Shown here: in pieces, positions 25,211 through 36,331 of the stretch
How positions within the stretch are numbered: position 1 is the first letter of the stretch
Layout: every line of letters starts with the position of its first letter
From: Methylobacterium platani
GTDB taxonomy: Bacteria > Pseudomonadota > Alphaproteobacteria > Rhizobiales > Beijerinckiaceae
Length of the DNA stretch: 44,414 nt
Assembly (NCBI RefSeq): GCF_001653715.1
Contig: NZ_LWHQ01000070.1
Location: 1 to 44,414 of the forward strand
Reading direction: 5' to 3'
The notes under the pieces: model-generated
Told to the model about the DNA's origin: nothing
The model's input: only the letters and a program-made list of their open reading frames with translations
Database searches by the model: none
Translations under genes and position numbers: made by a program

Positions 25211-25286
25211 TGGTGCCCGGGGACGGAGTCGAACCGCCGACACTGCGATTTTCAGTCGCATGCTCTACCAACTGAGCTACCCGGGC
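25211..25286 (-). tRNA. tRNA-Phe (anticodon GAA), copy 1 in transcription order
   Basis: Identical 76-nt tRNA-Phe with anticodon GAA and encoded CCA, 84 bp upstream of the second copy on the minus strand. A strong promoter precedes it at 25321-25349. Confidence 0.97.
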
Positions 25287-25320
25287 CCGCCGGCTGCGTG
25301 GGGCAGCGGCGTTGAGCGGC

Positions 25321-25349
25321 GGTATAGAGACGCTCGGTTCGCCTGTCCA
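25321..25349 (-). promoter_or_regulatory. promoter of the tandem tRNA-Phe genes
   Basis: On the minus strand TGGACA (25344-25349) and TATACC (25321-25326) are exactly 17 bp apart, close to the housekeeping consensus. The -10 ends 35 bp before the first tRNA. This is one of the best promoter matches in the window. Confidence 0.7.
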
Positions 25350-25394
25350 GCCGTCTCATGCGGGCGCGCGGGCGATTGTTTGCCGGCACCGGCC

Positions 25395-27779
25395 TCACGC
25401 CCCGGCGGCGCGGCGGCGGCGCGGCGCGCGGCCCGGGCTCGCGGCCGCGCGGGGGCGGCGGGCCTTCTTCGCGGGCGTCTCGCGGGCGGGGGGCGCCTTG
25501 CCCGCCTTGGCCTCGCCGCCCGCATGGGCGTCGAGGAAGGCGCGGCAGGCGGCGAAGTCGGTCTCGATCTCGGGCGGCAGCGCCTCCAGGCGCTTCTCGC
25601 GGGCGAGCGAGGCGGCGAAGCGGAGCATCGCCGGGGTCGGCGGGCGGGCTTTGCCCTCGCCCGCCGGGGCCGCCTTCGGTCCGGCATGGGTGTTGAGGAA
25701 GACCCGGCAGGCGCCGGCCTCGCGCGTCGCCTCCGGCGGGAGGGGGATTCCCTTGCGGGCCGCCAGCGACTTGGCGAACGACACCATCGCGGCGGTCGGC
25801 GCGCGGCCGCCGCCGCGGGACGGCGCCTCGGCATCCACCTCCAGACGCTCGACCCCCGACACCGCGCCGATCAGCGCCTCGACCCGCTCGCGGGTGCGCT
25901 GGCGAAACGCCTCGGCCCGGCGTAACGCCTCCGCCTTCGTCGTCGCCCGGCCGATCTCGGCGAGCTCCGATTCGAACACCGCCCGCCCGACCGGATCGCC
26001 GTAGGCTGGGAACACCCGGCGCACCGCGGCGACGAAGGCGAGGCCGACCTCCGTCACGGCGATCGCCGGGTCCTTGCCCTTCAACAGCGTGACGTAGTGG
26101 CTCTTCATCAGCTTCGGCAGCACCGCGTCGCGGGTCGCGGCGGTGCCGAGACCCTTCGGCTCGGTCGGGTTGGCGGGGTTCTCCAGCGCCCGCTTCAGCG
26201 CCGGATCCTCGATCTGGTCGATCAGCCGGCCCATCACCACCGGCAGCTCGCCCCGGGTGATGCGCCGCGGCGGCTCGGTCCGGGCGGTCTCGATCACCGG
26301 CTCGCCGCCGGTGCCGGCCTCGCCGTCGCGGACCGCCGGCAGGCGCCCGGTCGTCGGCTCGTCGTCGGCCTTGGCCTTGCCGGGCACGACCTCGTCCTCG
26401 TCGGCCTCGGTGCCGTAGAGGGCGCGCCAGCCCGGCACCTTCACCACGCTGCCGGTGATGGCGAAGCGCTTCTGGCCGAGCGGGGTCGCGATATCGGCCG
26501 TCACCGTGGTGCGGGCGTCGATCCCGTCGGCCATGTGGGCGGCGAGGAAGGTCTTGGCGACGAGCAGCCACAGCCGCAACGCCTCGGGCGCCACGTCGCC
26601 CGGCCCCGGCACCTTGCGCAAGGGGACGATGGCGTGGTGCTCGCCCGGATCCTTGACGTAGTGGCCCCTCGGCCCGCGGCGGATCTGCGGGGTGTCGGGC
26701 GCATGCGCCGCGATGGTCGTGTCGGCGGTTGCGATCGCGGCGATCACCGCGGCGGCGTCCTTTCCTTGCGACTCCGGCAGGTGGATCGATTCGGTGCGGG
26801 GATAGGTGAGGTACCCCTTGTCGTAGAGCGCCTGGGCATGGCGCGCCGTCACCTGCGGGTCCCAGCCGAAGCGCTTGGCGCAGGCGCGCGCCAGGGTGTC
26901 CTTGGAATGCAGCTTCGGGGGCGTCCGCCGCACGTCCTTCTGCATCACCGCGAGCGGGCCGGCCCAGCCCGTCGCCGCGTCGCGGATCGCCTCGGCGTCC
27001 TGTATGTCGAAGATCTTCTCCTTCGGCGCGTGCCAGAGCGTCAGGCTCGCGCCGCTCTCGATCGTGACCGGCAGGGCGATCTTGTAGAAGTCGCGCGGCA
27101 CGAAGGTGCGGATGCGCTCCTCGAGATCGGCGAGGATCGCCAGCGTCGGGGTCTGCACGCCGCCGAAGCGCCACGGCTCGCGGAAGGCCGGCGGGCGCAG
27201 GCGCAACGACACCGCCCGGGTACCGTTGAGGCCGAGATGCCAGTCCTCGTATTGCCGGCACAGGGCCTCGAGATAGGCCGCGTAGTCGCGCTCGCCGGAA
27301 TCGTCCTCACGGGCCAGCAGCCCGAAGGCGCGGCGGATCGAGATCTCGTCCAGCGCCCCGAGCCGAAGCCGGTCGACCCGGCCGCGCCAGCCGAGATGCT
27401 CCAGCACCTCCCAGGCGATCATCGAGCCCTCGCGGCCCGGATCGGTAGCGATGATGACCCGCTCGACGCCGCTCAGCGCCTGGCGGATCGCCGCGATCTT
27501 CGGGGCATGCGACTGGCCCGAGCGGCCGTGGCCGGGGGCGACCGGCAGGCGCTCCATGGCGATCGGCAGCGCGTCGAAGCGCCAGGGCTTCCAGTCCGGC
27601 CGGATCTCCCCGGGCTCCGCCACCTCCAGCAGATGCCCCTCCGCCGCGACGCAGACCGTGCTGGCCGAGCGGAAGAACCGCTGCACCTGGCGCATCGCCG
27701 AGGGTTTCTCGAAGAAGAACAGCGTCTTGCCGCGGGAATCCGGACGGGACGACGAGCCGGGGGAGGTGGCCTGCGCCAT
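25395..27779 (-). CDS. topB: type IA DNA topoisomerase, topoisomerase III-like
   Basis: The 794-residue product relaxes or decatenates DNA by single-strand passage. The N-terminal TOPRIM domain has FFFEKPSAMRQV (Glu24), but its DxDxE motif reads ATDPGREGS (Asp113, Gly115, Glu117), with Gly where Asp is expected. The active-site Tyr lies in KGYLTYPRTES (Tyr326), and the helix motif NPTEPKGLGTAATRDAV is present. No zinc ribbon is seen. Instead the C-terminus has two related modules (about 660-700 and 713-754), each PTxxMxxFAxxLAxxK followed by ACRxFLxxHAG, then a Lys/Arg/Pro/Ala-rich tail that could bind DNA. The start MAQATSPGSSS is preferred; an upstream in-frame Met exists at 27830. It stands alone between tRNA-Phe and a repeat element. 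Confidence 0.88.
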   Translation of the reverse strand: MAQATSPGSSSRPDSRGKTLFFFEKPSAMRQVQRFFRSASTVCVAAEGHLLEVAEPGEIRPDWKPWRFDALPIAMERLPVAPGHGRSGQSHAPKIAAIRQALSGVERVIIATDPGREGSMIAWEVLEHLGWRGRVDRLRLGALDEISIRRAFGLLAREDDSGERDYAAYLEALCRQYEDWHLGLNGTRAVSLRLRPPAFREPWRFGGVQTPTLAILADLEERIRTFVPRDFYKIALPVTIESGASLTLWHAPKEKIFDIQDAEAIRDAATGWAGPLAVMQKDVRRTPPKLHSKDTLARACAKRFGWDPQVTARHAQALYDKGYLTYPRTESIHLPESQGKDAAAVIAAIATADTTIAAHAPDTPQIRRGPRGHYVKDPGEHHAIVPLRKVPGPGDVAPEALRLWLLVAKTFLAAHMADGIDARTTVTADIATPLGQKRFAITGSVVKVPGWRALYGTEADEDEVVPGKAKADDEPTTGRLPAVRDGEAGTGGEPVIETARTEPPRRITRGELPVVMGRLIDQIEDPALKRALENPANPTEPKGLGTAATRDAVLPKLMKSHYVTLLKGKDPAIAVTEVGLAFVAAVRRVFPAYGDPVGRAVFESELAEIGRATTKAEALRRAEAFRQRTRERVEALIGAVSGVERLEVDAEAPSRGGGRAPTAAMVSFAKSLAARKGIPLPPEATREAGACRVFLNTHAGPKAAPAGEGKARPPTPAMLRFAASLAREKRLEALPPEIETDFAACRAFLDAHAGGEAKAGKAPPARETPAKKARRPRAAASPGRAPRRRRAAGA

Positions 27780-27880
27780 GGCAGCGGGACGCTCCTGGAC
27801 GGGCGGGCGGCCCGAACGAAGAGAGAACATACCGGAGGCGCCCGGGTACGGTCAACGCGGGGTTTCGGGAAAAGAATGGG

Positions 27881-28100
27881 CGCTGGTACTCCCCCTCTCC
27901 CCGCGGGCGGGGAGAGGACTTCATCGACCTTGTTGTCGATGAAGTGAGCGGAGGCGAAAGCCGGAGCGAGGGTGAGGGGGTCTCAACGAGTGAGGCTCCT
28001 CCGGAAGTACCTCCTCACCCTCGCGCTTCGCGCTACCTTCGCCCCCGGCAAGGGGGGCGAAGGCCTCTCCCCGCCCGCGGGGAGAGGGGGAGTACCCGCG
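27881..28100. repeat. 220-bp structured element with 32-bp perfect terminal inverted repeats
   Basis: GTACTCCCCCTCTCCCCGCG opens a 32-bp arm (27886-27917) whose exact reverse complement is at 28064-28095; pairing extends a few bases outward with one mismatch. Inside are nested hairpins: CTTCATCGAC/GTCGATGAAG (loop CTTGTT, near 27918-27943), GCGAGGGTGAGG/CCTCACCCTCGC (27967 onward with about 28012-28023), and CCTTCGCCCCC/GGGGGGCGAAGG (about 28036-28063). No protein is encoded. The design fits a MITE-like or large REP/BIME-type intergenic repeat. Other genome copies are expected but lie outside the window. Confidence 0.8.
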
Positions 28101-28208
28101 CTTTGTCCTTTTCTCGGACCGCTCTGCCCTGAACCGGCGTAGCTCTCACCTCCGTGATTGCGTGCGATTCACCCCTCCCCGCCACGATCCCGCCCGCGTA
28201 AACGCCGC

Positions 28209-28248
28209 TTGCACCGTCGGCACTCCTCACATAAAGATATCTTTATGT
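28209..28248 (+). promoter_or_regulatory. promoter and 20-bp palindromic operator of the ArsR-MTase/metF/metH unit
   Basis: ACATAAAGAT followed by its exact reverse complement ATCTTTATGT forms a perfect 20-bp palindrome at 28229-28248, standing out in a GC-rich region. TTGCAC (28209-28214) and TAAAGA (28232-28237) are 17 bp apart, so the palindrome covers the -10 and start region, as for an autorepressor. Binding by the ArsR-type protein encoded 30 bp downstream is inferred. Confidence 0.65.
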
Positions 28249-28277
28249 TTCGCATCGGAGGCGAGGAGCCCCTCGGT

Positions 28278-29267
28278 ATGACCGCCACCGTCCCCTTCGT
28301 CGACGCCCTGGGCGTGCTGCGGGCCGCCGCGGAGGAGACGCGCCTGCGCATCCTGGTGCTGCTCGGCGAGGGCGAATTGTCGGTTTCCGATCTCACCGAC
28401 ATCCTGGGCCAGTCGCAGCCGCGGATTTCCCGCCACCTCAAGCTCCTGGTCGAGGCCGGGCTGGTGGTTCGCCACCGCGAGGGTGCGTGGGCGTTCTTCC
28501 GCCTGCGCGAGGGCGCGGTCGGGCTGGTGGCGCCGCTCGTCGCCGCCCTCGATGCCGGGGAGCCGCCGCTCTCCGAGGACCGGGCCCGGCTCCAGGCGGT
28601 GCGGGCTCAGCGCGCGGAGGCCGCCCAGAGCTTCTTCGCCCGGCTGGCGCCGCAATGGGACCGGGTGCGCTCGCTCCACGTGCCGGAGGCCACCGTCGAG
28701 GCGGCGGTGCTCGAGGCGCTCGGCTCCGGCCCGATCGGCAGCCTCGTCGATCTCGGCACCGGCACCGGGCGGATGCTCGGCCTCCTGGCGCCGCGCGCCG
28801 CCCGGGCGACCGGGCTGGATGCCAACCACGCCATGCTGTCGGTCGCCCGCGCCAACCTGGAGCGCCAGGGCCTGACCCGGATCGACCTGCGCCAGGGCGA
28901 CATCCATGCCCCGCCCTTCGGCCGGGCGAGCTTCGACCTCGTGCTGATCCACCAGGTGCTGCACTATCTCGACGACCCGGCCCGGGCCCTGCGCGAGGCC
29001 GCGCGCCTCGTCGCCCCGGGCGGCCGCCTGCTGGTGGTCGATTTCGCCCCCCACAGCCTGGAATTCCTGCGCGCGGACGAGGCGCATCGCCGCCTCGGCT
29101 TCGCGCCCGAGCAGGTCGCCGGCTGGCTCTCCGAGGCCGGCCTGACCGACGTGCGGCTGCGCCACCTCGCGCCTTCGGGGGGCGCGGAGCACCAGCTCAC
29201 CGTCACGCTCTGGCTTGCCCATCACCCCGAATCCGCCGCCGGCCTGCCCGACCGCGCCGTCGCCTGA
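28278..29267 (+). CDS. ArsR-type regulator fused to a SAM-dependent methyltransferase domain
   Basis: The 329-residue product has an N-terminal winged helix of ArsR type (residues 5-85: EETRLRILVLL, SVSDLTDILGQSQPRISRHLK as two overlapping parts, then the wing VVRHREGAWAFFRL). The C-terminal half is a class I methyltransferase fold with motif I VDLGTGTGRML (157-167) and motif FDLVLIHQVLHYLDDP. The cysteine metal sites of classical ArsR proteins are absent. Such fusions next to methionine-cycle genes have been proposed by comparative genomics to sense SAM or SAH (SahR/SamR group). Here it heads metF and metH, 33 bp and 1 kb downstream. The start at 28278 has GAGGAG upstream; an ATG at 28245 lies inside the operator and is unlikely. 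Confidence 0.88.
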   Translation: MTATVPFVDALGVLRAAAEETRLRILVLLGEGELSVSDLTDILGQSQPRISRHLKLLVEAGLVVRHREGAWAFFRLREGAVGLVAPLVAALDAGEPPLSEDRARLQAVRAQRAEAAQSFFARLAPQWDRVRSLHVPEATVEAAVLEALGSGPIGSLVDLGTGTGRMLGLLAPRAARATGLDANHAMLSVARANLERQGLTRIDLRQGDIHAPPFGRASFDLVLIHQVLHYLDDPARALREAARLVAPGGRLLVVDFAPHSLEFLRADEAHRRLGFAPEQVAGWLSEAGLTDVRLRHLAPSGGAEHQLTVTLWLAHHPESAAGLPDRAVA

Positions 29268-29300
29268 AGATCCGCCCTCATCCGTTCGCCGAGGCCGCCG

Positions 29301-30215
29301 ATGTACCCCACCGCCTTCCGCCCGAGCCGCGACAGCCGCCGCCCGATCCGCGTTTCGTTCGAGTTCTTCCCGCCGAAGACCGCCGAGATGGAGGCGACCC
29401 TGTGGTCGTCGATCGAGCGTCTCGCGCCGCTCGGCCCGAGCTTCGTTTCGGTGACCTACGGCGCCGGCGGCTCGACCCGCGAGCGCACCCACAACACCGT
29501 GTCGCGCCTCGTCCGCGAGACCGACCTGAAGCCCGCCGCCCATCTCACCTGCGTGGCGGCCACCAGGGGTGAGGTCGACGAGGTGGTGCGCGCCTATCAC
29601 GAGGCCGGCGTGCGCCACATCGTGGCCCTGCGCGGCGACCCGGCGGAGGGCGTCGGTACCGCCTACACGGCGCATCCGGGCGGCTACGAGCGCTCCTGCG
29701 ACCTCGTCGCCGGCATCAAGCGCATCGGCGACTTCGAGGTCTCGGTCTCGGCCTATCCGGAGCGCCACCCCGAGGCCGGCTCCCTCGACCAGGACCTCGA
29801 CGCGCTGAAGGCCAAGGTCGATTGCGGCGCCGACCGCGCCATCACCCAGTTCTTCTTCGACAACGACCTGTTCTTCCGCTACCTCGACCGGGTGCAGGCG
29901 CGCGGCATCGACATCCCGATCATCCCGGGCATCCTGCCGGTGCAGAACTTCAAGCAGGCCGCCAACTTCGCCCGCCGCACCGGCGCCTCGGTTCCGGACT
30001 GGCTCGCCGCCCGCTTCGAGGGGCTGGACGACGACGTCGCCACCCGCAAGCTGGTGGCCGCGGCGGTCGCCGCCGAGCAGGTGCTGGACCTCGTCGACCG
30101 CGGCGTCACCGACTTCCACTTCTACACCATGAACCGCGCCGACCTCGTCTACGCGATCTGCCACCTCTTGGGCTTGCGCGCGGCGTCGCCTGCGGCGGAG
30201 AAGGCGGCGGCCTGA
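29301..30215 (+). CDS. metF: 5,10-methylenetetrahydrofolate reductase
   Basis: The 304-residue FAD enzyme reduces methylene-THF to methyl-THF, the methyl donor for MetH. Motifs are RVSFEFFPPKTAEME at the N-terminus (catalytic Glu in the EFFPPK region), VSVTYGAGGSTRERTH, LTCVAATRGEVDEVV, HIVALRGDPAEG, VSVSAYPERHPEA, and ADRAITQFFFDNDLFFRYLD split around the family's QFFFD core. The length is usual for bacterial MetF. It begins 33 bp after the regulator gene and is followed 98 bp later by metH, so the three probably form an operon supplying methyl groups to methionine. Confidence 0.97.
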   Translation: MYPTAFRPSRDSRRPIRVSFEFFPPKTAEMEATLWSSIERLAPLGPSFVSVTYGAGGSTRERTHNTVSRLVRETDLKPAAHLTCVAATRGEVDEVVRAYHEAGVRHIVALRGDPAEGVGTAYTAHPGGYERSCDLVAGIKRIGDFEVSVSAYPERHPEAGSLDQDLDALKAKVDCGADRAITQFFFDNDLFFRYLDRVQARGIDIPIIPGILPVQNFKQAANFARRTGASVPDWLAARFEGLDDDVATRKLVAAAVAAEQVLDLVDRGVTDFHFYTMNRADLVYAICHLLGLRAASPAAEKAAA

Positions 30216-30247
30216 TACCCCGATGTCTCGACATCGCTGACGTTCGT

Positions 30248-30274
30248 CCGGGCCGCATGACGCGGCCCGGACCG
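30248..30274 (+). other. stem-loop in the metF-metH spacer
   Basis: GTCCGGGCCGC (30248-30258) pairs perfectly with GCGGCCCGGAC (30264-30274) across a 5-nt loop. It ends 39 nt before the metH start. There is no U-tract after it, so mRNA processing, stability or attenuation is more likely than full termination. Confidence 0.7.
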
Positions 30275-30313
30275 ATTCCATACCTCGATCGACCCGCTGG
30301 AAACCCCACCCCG

Positions 30314-34063
<3,750 letters not shown>

Positions 34064-34085
34064 GGGCGCGGGCTCAGGCGTACGG

Positions 34086-34114
34086 TGCCGCGGCGGTGAC
34101 CTGCCGCTGCGGCA
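34086..34114 (+). terminator. hairpin after metH
   Basis: TGCCGC (34086-34091) pairs with GCGGCA (34109-34114), with GCGG/CCGC inside. It lies 22 nt after the metH stop and before the VapB gene. No U-tract is seen; a weak or Rho-assisted terminator is possible. Confidence 0.4.
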
Positions 34115-34171
34115 TGCGCTTGCGTCGGGCCTCGTCCGGCTCCATCTTGGACGGGAACCCCGGAGGCGCGC

Positions 34172-34417
34172 ATGGGCGAGATCGCGAAGCTGTTCTGGAC
34201 CGACGGCGCCCAGGCCGTACGGCTACCGGACGGATGGTGCCTCGAAGGCGAGGCGGTGCAGGTGCGCCGCGAGGGCAACGCATTGATTCTGGAGCCGATA
34301 CCGGGGAACTGGGCTTGGCTGAAAGCTCTCGTCGGCCCGGTTGATGATGATTTCGCGGCGGCTGTTGCTGAGCAGCCGCCGCTGCCGGACAGCGACATGT
34401 CTGATGTCTTTCCGTGA
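34172..34417 (+). CDS. vapB: VapB/VagC-type antitoxin
   Basis: The 81-residue product has an N-terminal AbrB/SpoVT-like swapped-hairpin DNA-binding domain: AKLFWTDGAQAVRLPDGWCL, then VQVRREGNALILEPI, as in VagC/VapB antitoxins. The C-terminal 35 residues (DDDFAAAVAEQPPLPDSDMSDVF) are acidic and would thread into the toxin groove. GGAGG lies about 8 nt before ATG. It overlaps the toxin start by 4 bp (GTGA), typical of coupled toxin-antitoxin pairs. It would repress its own promoter together with VapC. Confidence 0.9.
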   Translation: MGEIAKLFWTDGAQAVRLPDGWCLEGEAVQVRREGNALILEPIPGNWAWLKALVGPVDDDFAAAVAEQPPLPDSDMSDVFP

Positions 34418-34821
34418 TTTACCTCCTCGACTCTAATGCCGTGATCGGCCTGTTGAAGGGGCATGCCGGGCTTTGGGCCCGGGTCGATCAGCAGAACGAT
34501 ACAGATGTTATTGTCTCAAGTATCGTTGCCCACGAACTCTTCTATGGAGCGTTCCGTAGCCAGAATCGAGCAGGATCCCTTGCTCGCGTCGATGCCTTGC
34601 GGTTTCCGATCCTGCCTTTCGACGCCTCCGATGCCCGCCGGGCTGGGGAAGTGCGAGCGTCTCTGGTAGCTATCGGTACGCCGATCGGTCCCTACGACGT
34701 GCTGATCGCCGGACAGGCCATTCAGCGAGGCTTGGTGCTGGTGACGCATAATCTGCGAGAGTTCCGCCGCGTCCCTGGTCTCGCGGTGGAGGACTGGGAA
34801 GCCGCAGACCTTGCCCCCTGA
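34414..34821 (+). CDS. vapC: VapC-type PIN-domain ribonuclease toxin
   Basis: The 135-residue PIN-domain product has the acidic active-site set: Asp6 in IYLLDSNAVIGLL, Glu in SIVAHELFYGAF, and the Asp of IGPYDVLIAGQA, followed by VLVTHNLREFRRVPGL with the usual Asn. VapC proteins cut tRNA or rRNA and arrest growth when unchecked by VapB; the RNA target here is unknown. The start is a GTG overlapping the antitoxin stop. Codon use and G+C are visibly lower than in neighbours (for example ACAGATGTTATTGTCTCAAG), which suggests transfer into the genome. Confidence 0.92.
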   Translation: MIYLLDSNAVIGLLKGHAGLWARVDQQNDTDVIVSSIVAHELFYGAFRSQNRAGSLARVDALRFPILPFDASDARRAGEVRASLVAIGTPIGPYDVLIAGQAIQRGLVLVTHNLREFRRVPGLAVEDWEAADLAP

Positions 34822-34887
34822 CCCGGGCTTGACCGCCGCGCCCGCCCCGGCTCAAAGCTGGGCTTAAGGATGCGGGAAGGATCGGGG

Positions 34888-35313
34888 ATGCGGACAGGAC
34901 CAGGGGGGCTCGCCCTCGTCGCCGTGGCGGGCGCCGTCGTGGCGACGGCCGGCTGCACCGAATTCTCCTACATCTCGAAGACCTATGTCGGCCTGCCGCC
35001 GCAGGTGGTCACGATCGGCTGCAACGATCCCTACGAGGTCTACGACCAGCGCCAGCAGCGCAAGGTCCTGATCGTCTCGAACGGCCTGCGGGAATTCACC
35101 GGCTGCGGGCTCTCCGGCCAGGACCCGGCGCTGACGCGCCGGCGCCGCTTCTCGGAAGCGGCGACGACCTATCTGCGCGAGACGGCGCGGGACACCTGCA
35201 CCATCGTCGGCGAGACGGTGTTCACCGACCTCCAGACCGAGTTCGTCTATTCCTGCGCCGAGCCGATCGAGAAGCCCGGCACCAAGGTGCCGCGGCTGCC
35301 GGGCCGGTACTGA
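34888..35313 (+). CDS. putative lipoprotein of unknown function
   Basis: The 141-residue product starts MRTGPGGLALVAVAGAVV and has a lipobox-like ATAGC (Cys near 22), so it is probably a membrane-anchored lipoprotein. The mature part (TEFSYISKTYVGLPPQVVTI) contains three or four further Cys (GCNDPYEVYD, TGCGLSG, DTCTIVGE, YSCAEPI), which could make two disulfides. No family is recognised. An earlier in-frame ATG at 34870 is possible, but GGAAGGA precedes the chosen one. It ends close to a convergent small gene. Confidence 0.65.
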   Translation: MRTGPGGLALVAVAGAVVATAGCTEFSYISKTYVGLPPQVVTIGCNDPYEVYDQRQQRKVLIVSNGLREFTGCGLSGQDPALTRRRRFSEAATTYLRETARDTCTIVGETVFTDLQTEFVYSCAEPIEKPGTKVPRLPGRY

Positions 35314-35317
35314 CCGC

Positions 35318-35530
35318 TCAGCCCTCGTCGGCGAGCGGCGGGTGCGGGAAGGTGCGCTCGGCCGCGTCGCCGGCGGCGGCCAGCATCGCCCGGGCGAAGC
35401 GGCGCGCCTCGGCCCGGTCGAGGGCGATCGCCGCCGTGACCGGCGCGCCGTCGAGATCGGCGAGGTCCAGCTCGAGCCGCACGCCCGCCTCGGTCGGGCT
35501 CACCCGCAGGGTCCAGTCGCGATCGCTCAT
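35318..35530 (-). CDS. small hypothetical protein
   Basis: The 70-residue product (MSDRDWTLRVSPTEAGVRLE) looks like a real small protein: alternating hydrophobic pattern in a beta-rich first half (VRLELDLADLDGAPVTAAIA) followed by an amphipathic helix (DRAEARRFARAMLAAAG). No family is recognised. It is convergent with the lipoprotein gene, 4 bp away, and divergent from the Fae paralog. A purine-rich stretch precedes the ATG. Confidence 0.5.
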   Translation of the reverse strand: MSDRDWTLRVSPTEAGVRLELDLADLDGAPVTAAIALDRAEARRFARAMLAAAGDAAERTFPHPPLADEG

Positions 35531-35678
35531 CCGTCCGCTTCGTCTCTTCGGGGGCGGGACGCCCCGACCCTCGGCCTATAGACCAATTTCCGGACAGGTC
35601 GATGGGTTCGCCACCGTTGACGCTGCGGCGTGTGCCGTGGTCGACCCGCGCCGGGACTCGAACCTGAGGAATCGGACC

Positions 35679-36224
35679 ATGAGCGAGATCGTCTTCCGCA
35701 CCGGCGAGGCCACCGTGCTGGCGGCCGAGGGCCAGTATACCGACGCGATGCCCGAGGTGCTGATCGGCTCGGTGCGCGGGCCCGTGGGCCAGGCCTTCGC
35801 CTCGATGATGGGGCAGGTCCAGGGCCATACCCGGATGTTCGTGGTGCGCGACCTCAACCAGCTGGTGCGCCCGGCCACGATGATGACCACCAAGGCGACG
35901 ATCCACACCGCCGAGTACGTCGAGCTCCTCGGCGGCGTGGTCCAGGCCGCCACCGGCGACGCCATCGTCGACTGCATCATCGAGGGCATCCTGCCCCGCG
36001 ACGGGCTCGACGAGCTGTGCATGATCATCATGATCTGGCTCGACCCGCGCTGCCCCGAGGATCCGAACCTCGACCGCAAGGACCTCTACCGCACCAACTA
36101 CGAGGCGACGAAGCTCGCCATCGCCCGGGCGCTGAAGGGCGAGCCGAGCGTCGACGAGCTGATCGCCAACCGCCACACGGTGCGCCACTACGCCCTCGAG
36201 GGCGTGCTCGACGACGAGGCCTGA
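35679..36224 (+). CDS. formaldehyde-activating enzyme (Fae) family paralog
   Basis: The 181-residue product matches the Fae fold along its length: VLIGSVRGPVGQAFASMMGQ, GHTRMFVVRDLNQLVRPATM, TKATIHTAEYVELLGG, DCIIEGILPRDGLDELC and YRTNYEATKLAIARALKGEP. True Fae condenses formaldehyde with tetrahydromethanopterin in methylotrophs and uses a His in the AHIDLIIG motif; here the aligned segment is AMPEVLIG, with Met24 in that place. It may therefore be a non-catalytic or altered-function paralog; M. extorquens has Fae2 and Fae3 of unknown role, and this may be one of them. GAGGA lies 8 nt before the ATG. No methanopterin-pathway genes are adjacent. Confidence 0.85.
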   Translation: MSEIVFRTGEATVLAAEGQYTDAMPEVLIGSVRGPVGQAFASMMGQVQGHTRMFVVRDLNQLVRPATMMTTKATIHTAEYVELLGGVVQAATGDAIVDCIIEGILPRDGLDELCMIIMIWLDPRCPEDPNLDRKDLYRTNYEATKLAIARALKGEPSVDELIANRHTVRHYALEGVLDDEA

Positions 36225-36331
36225 GCGCGGGATCGGAGCCCGATCTGCGCAGTTGACCGAAGTTTGACAGCGCCCCAAGGTGCGGCGCCCGCGAGAGCGG
36301 GGCCATTTTCGTCACGCCTTGGGGCCGAACG

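Noticed and set aside
27881..28100. Insertion sequence
   Set aside because: No transposase frame lies between the inverted repeats; too short for an autonomous element.
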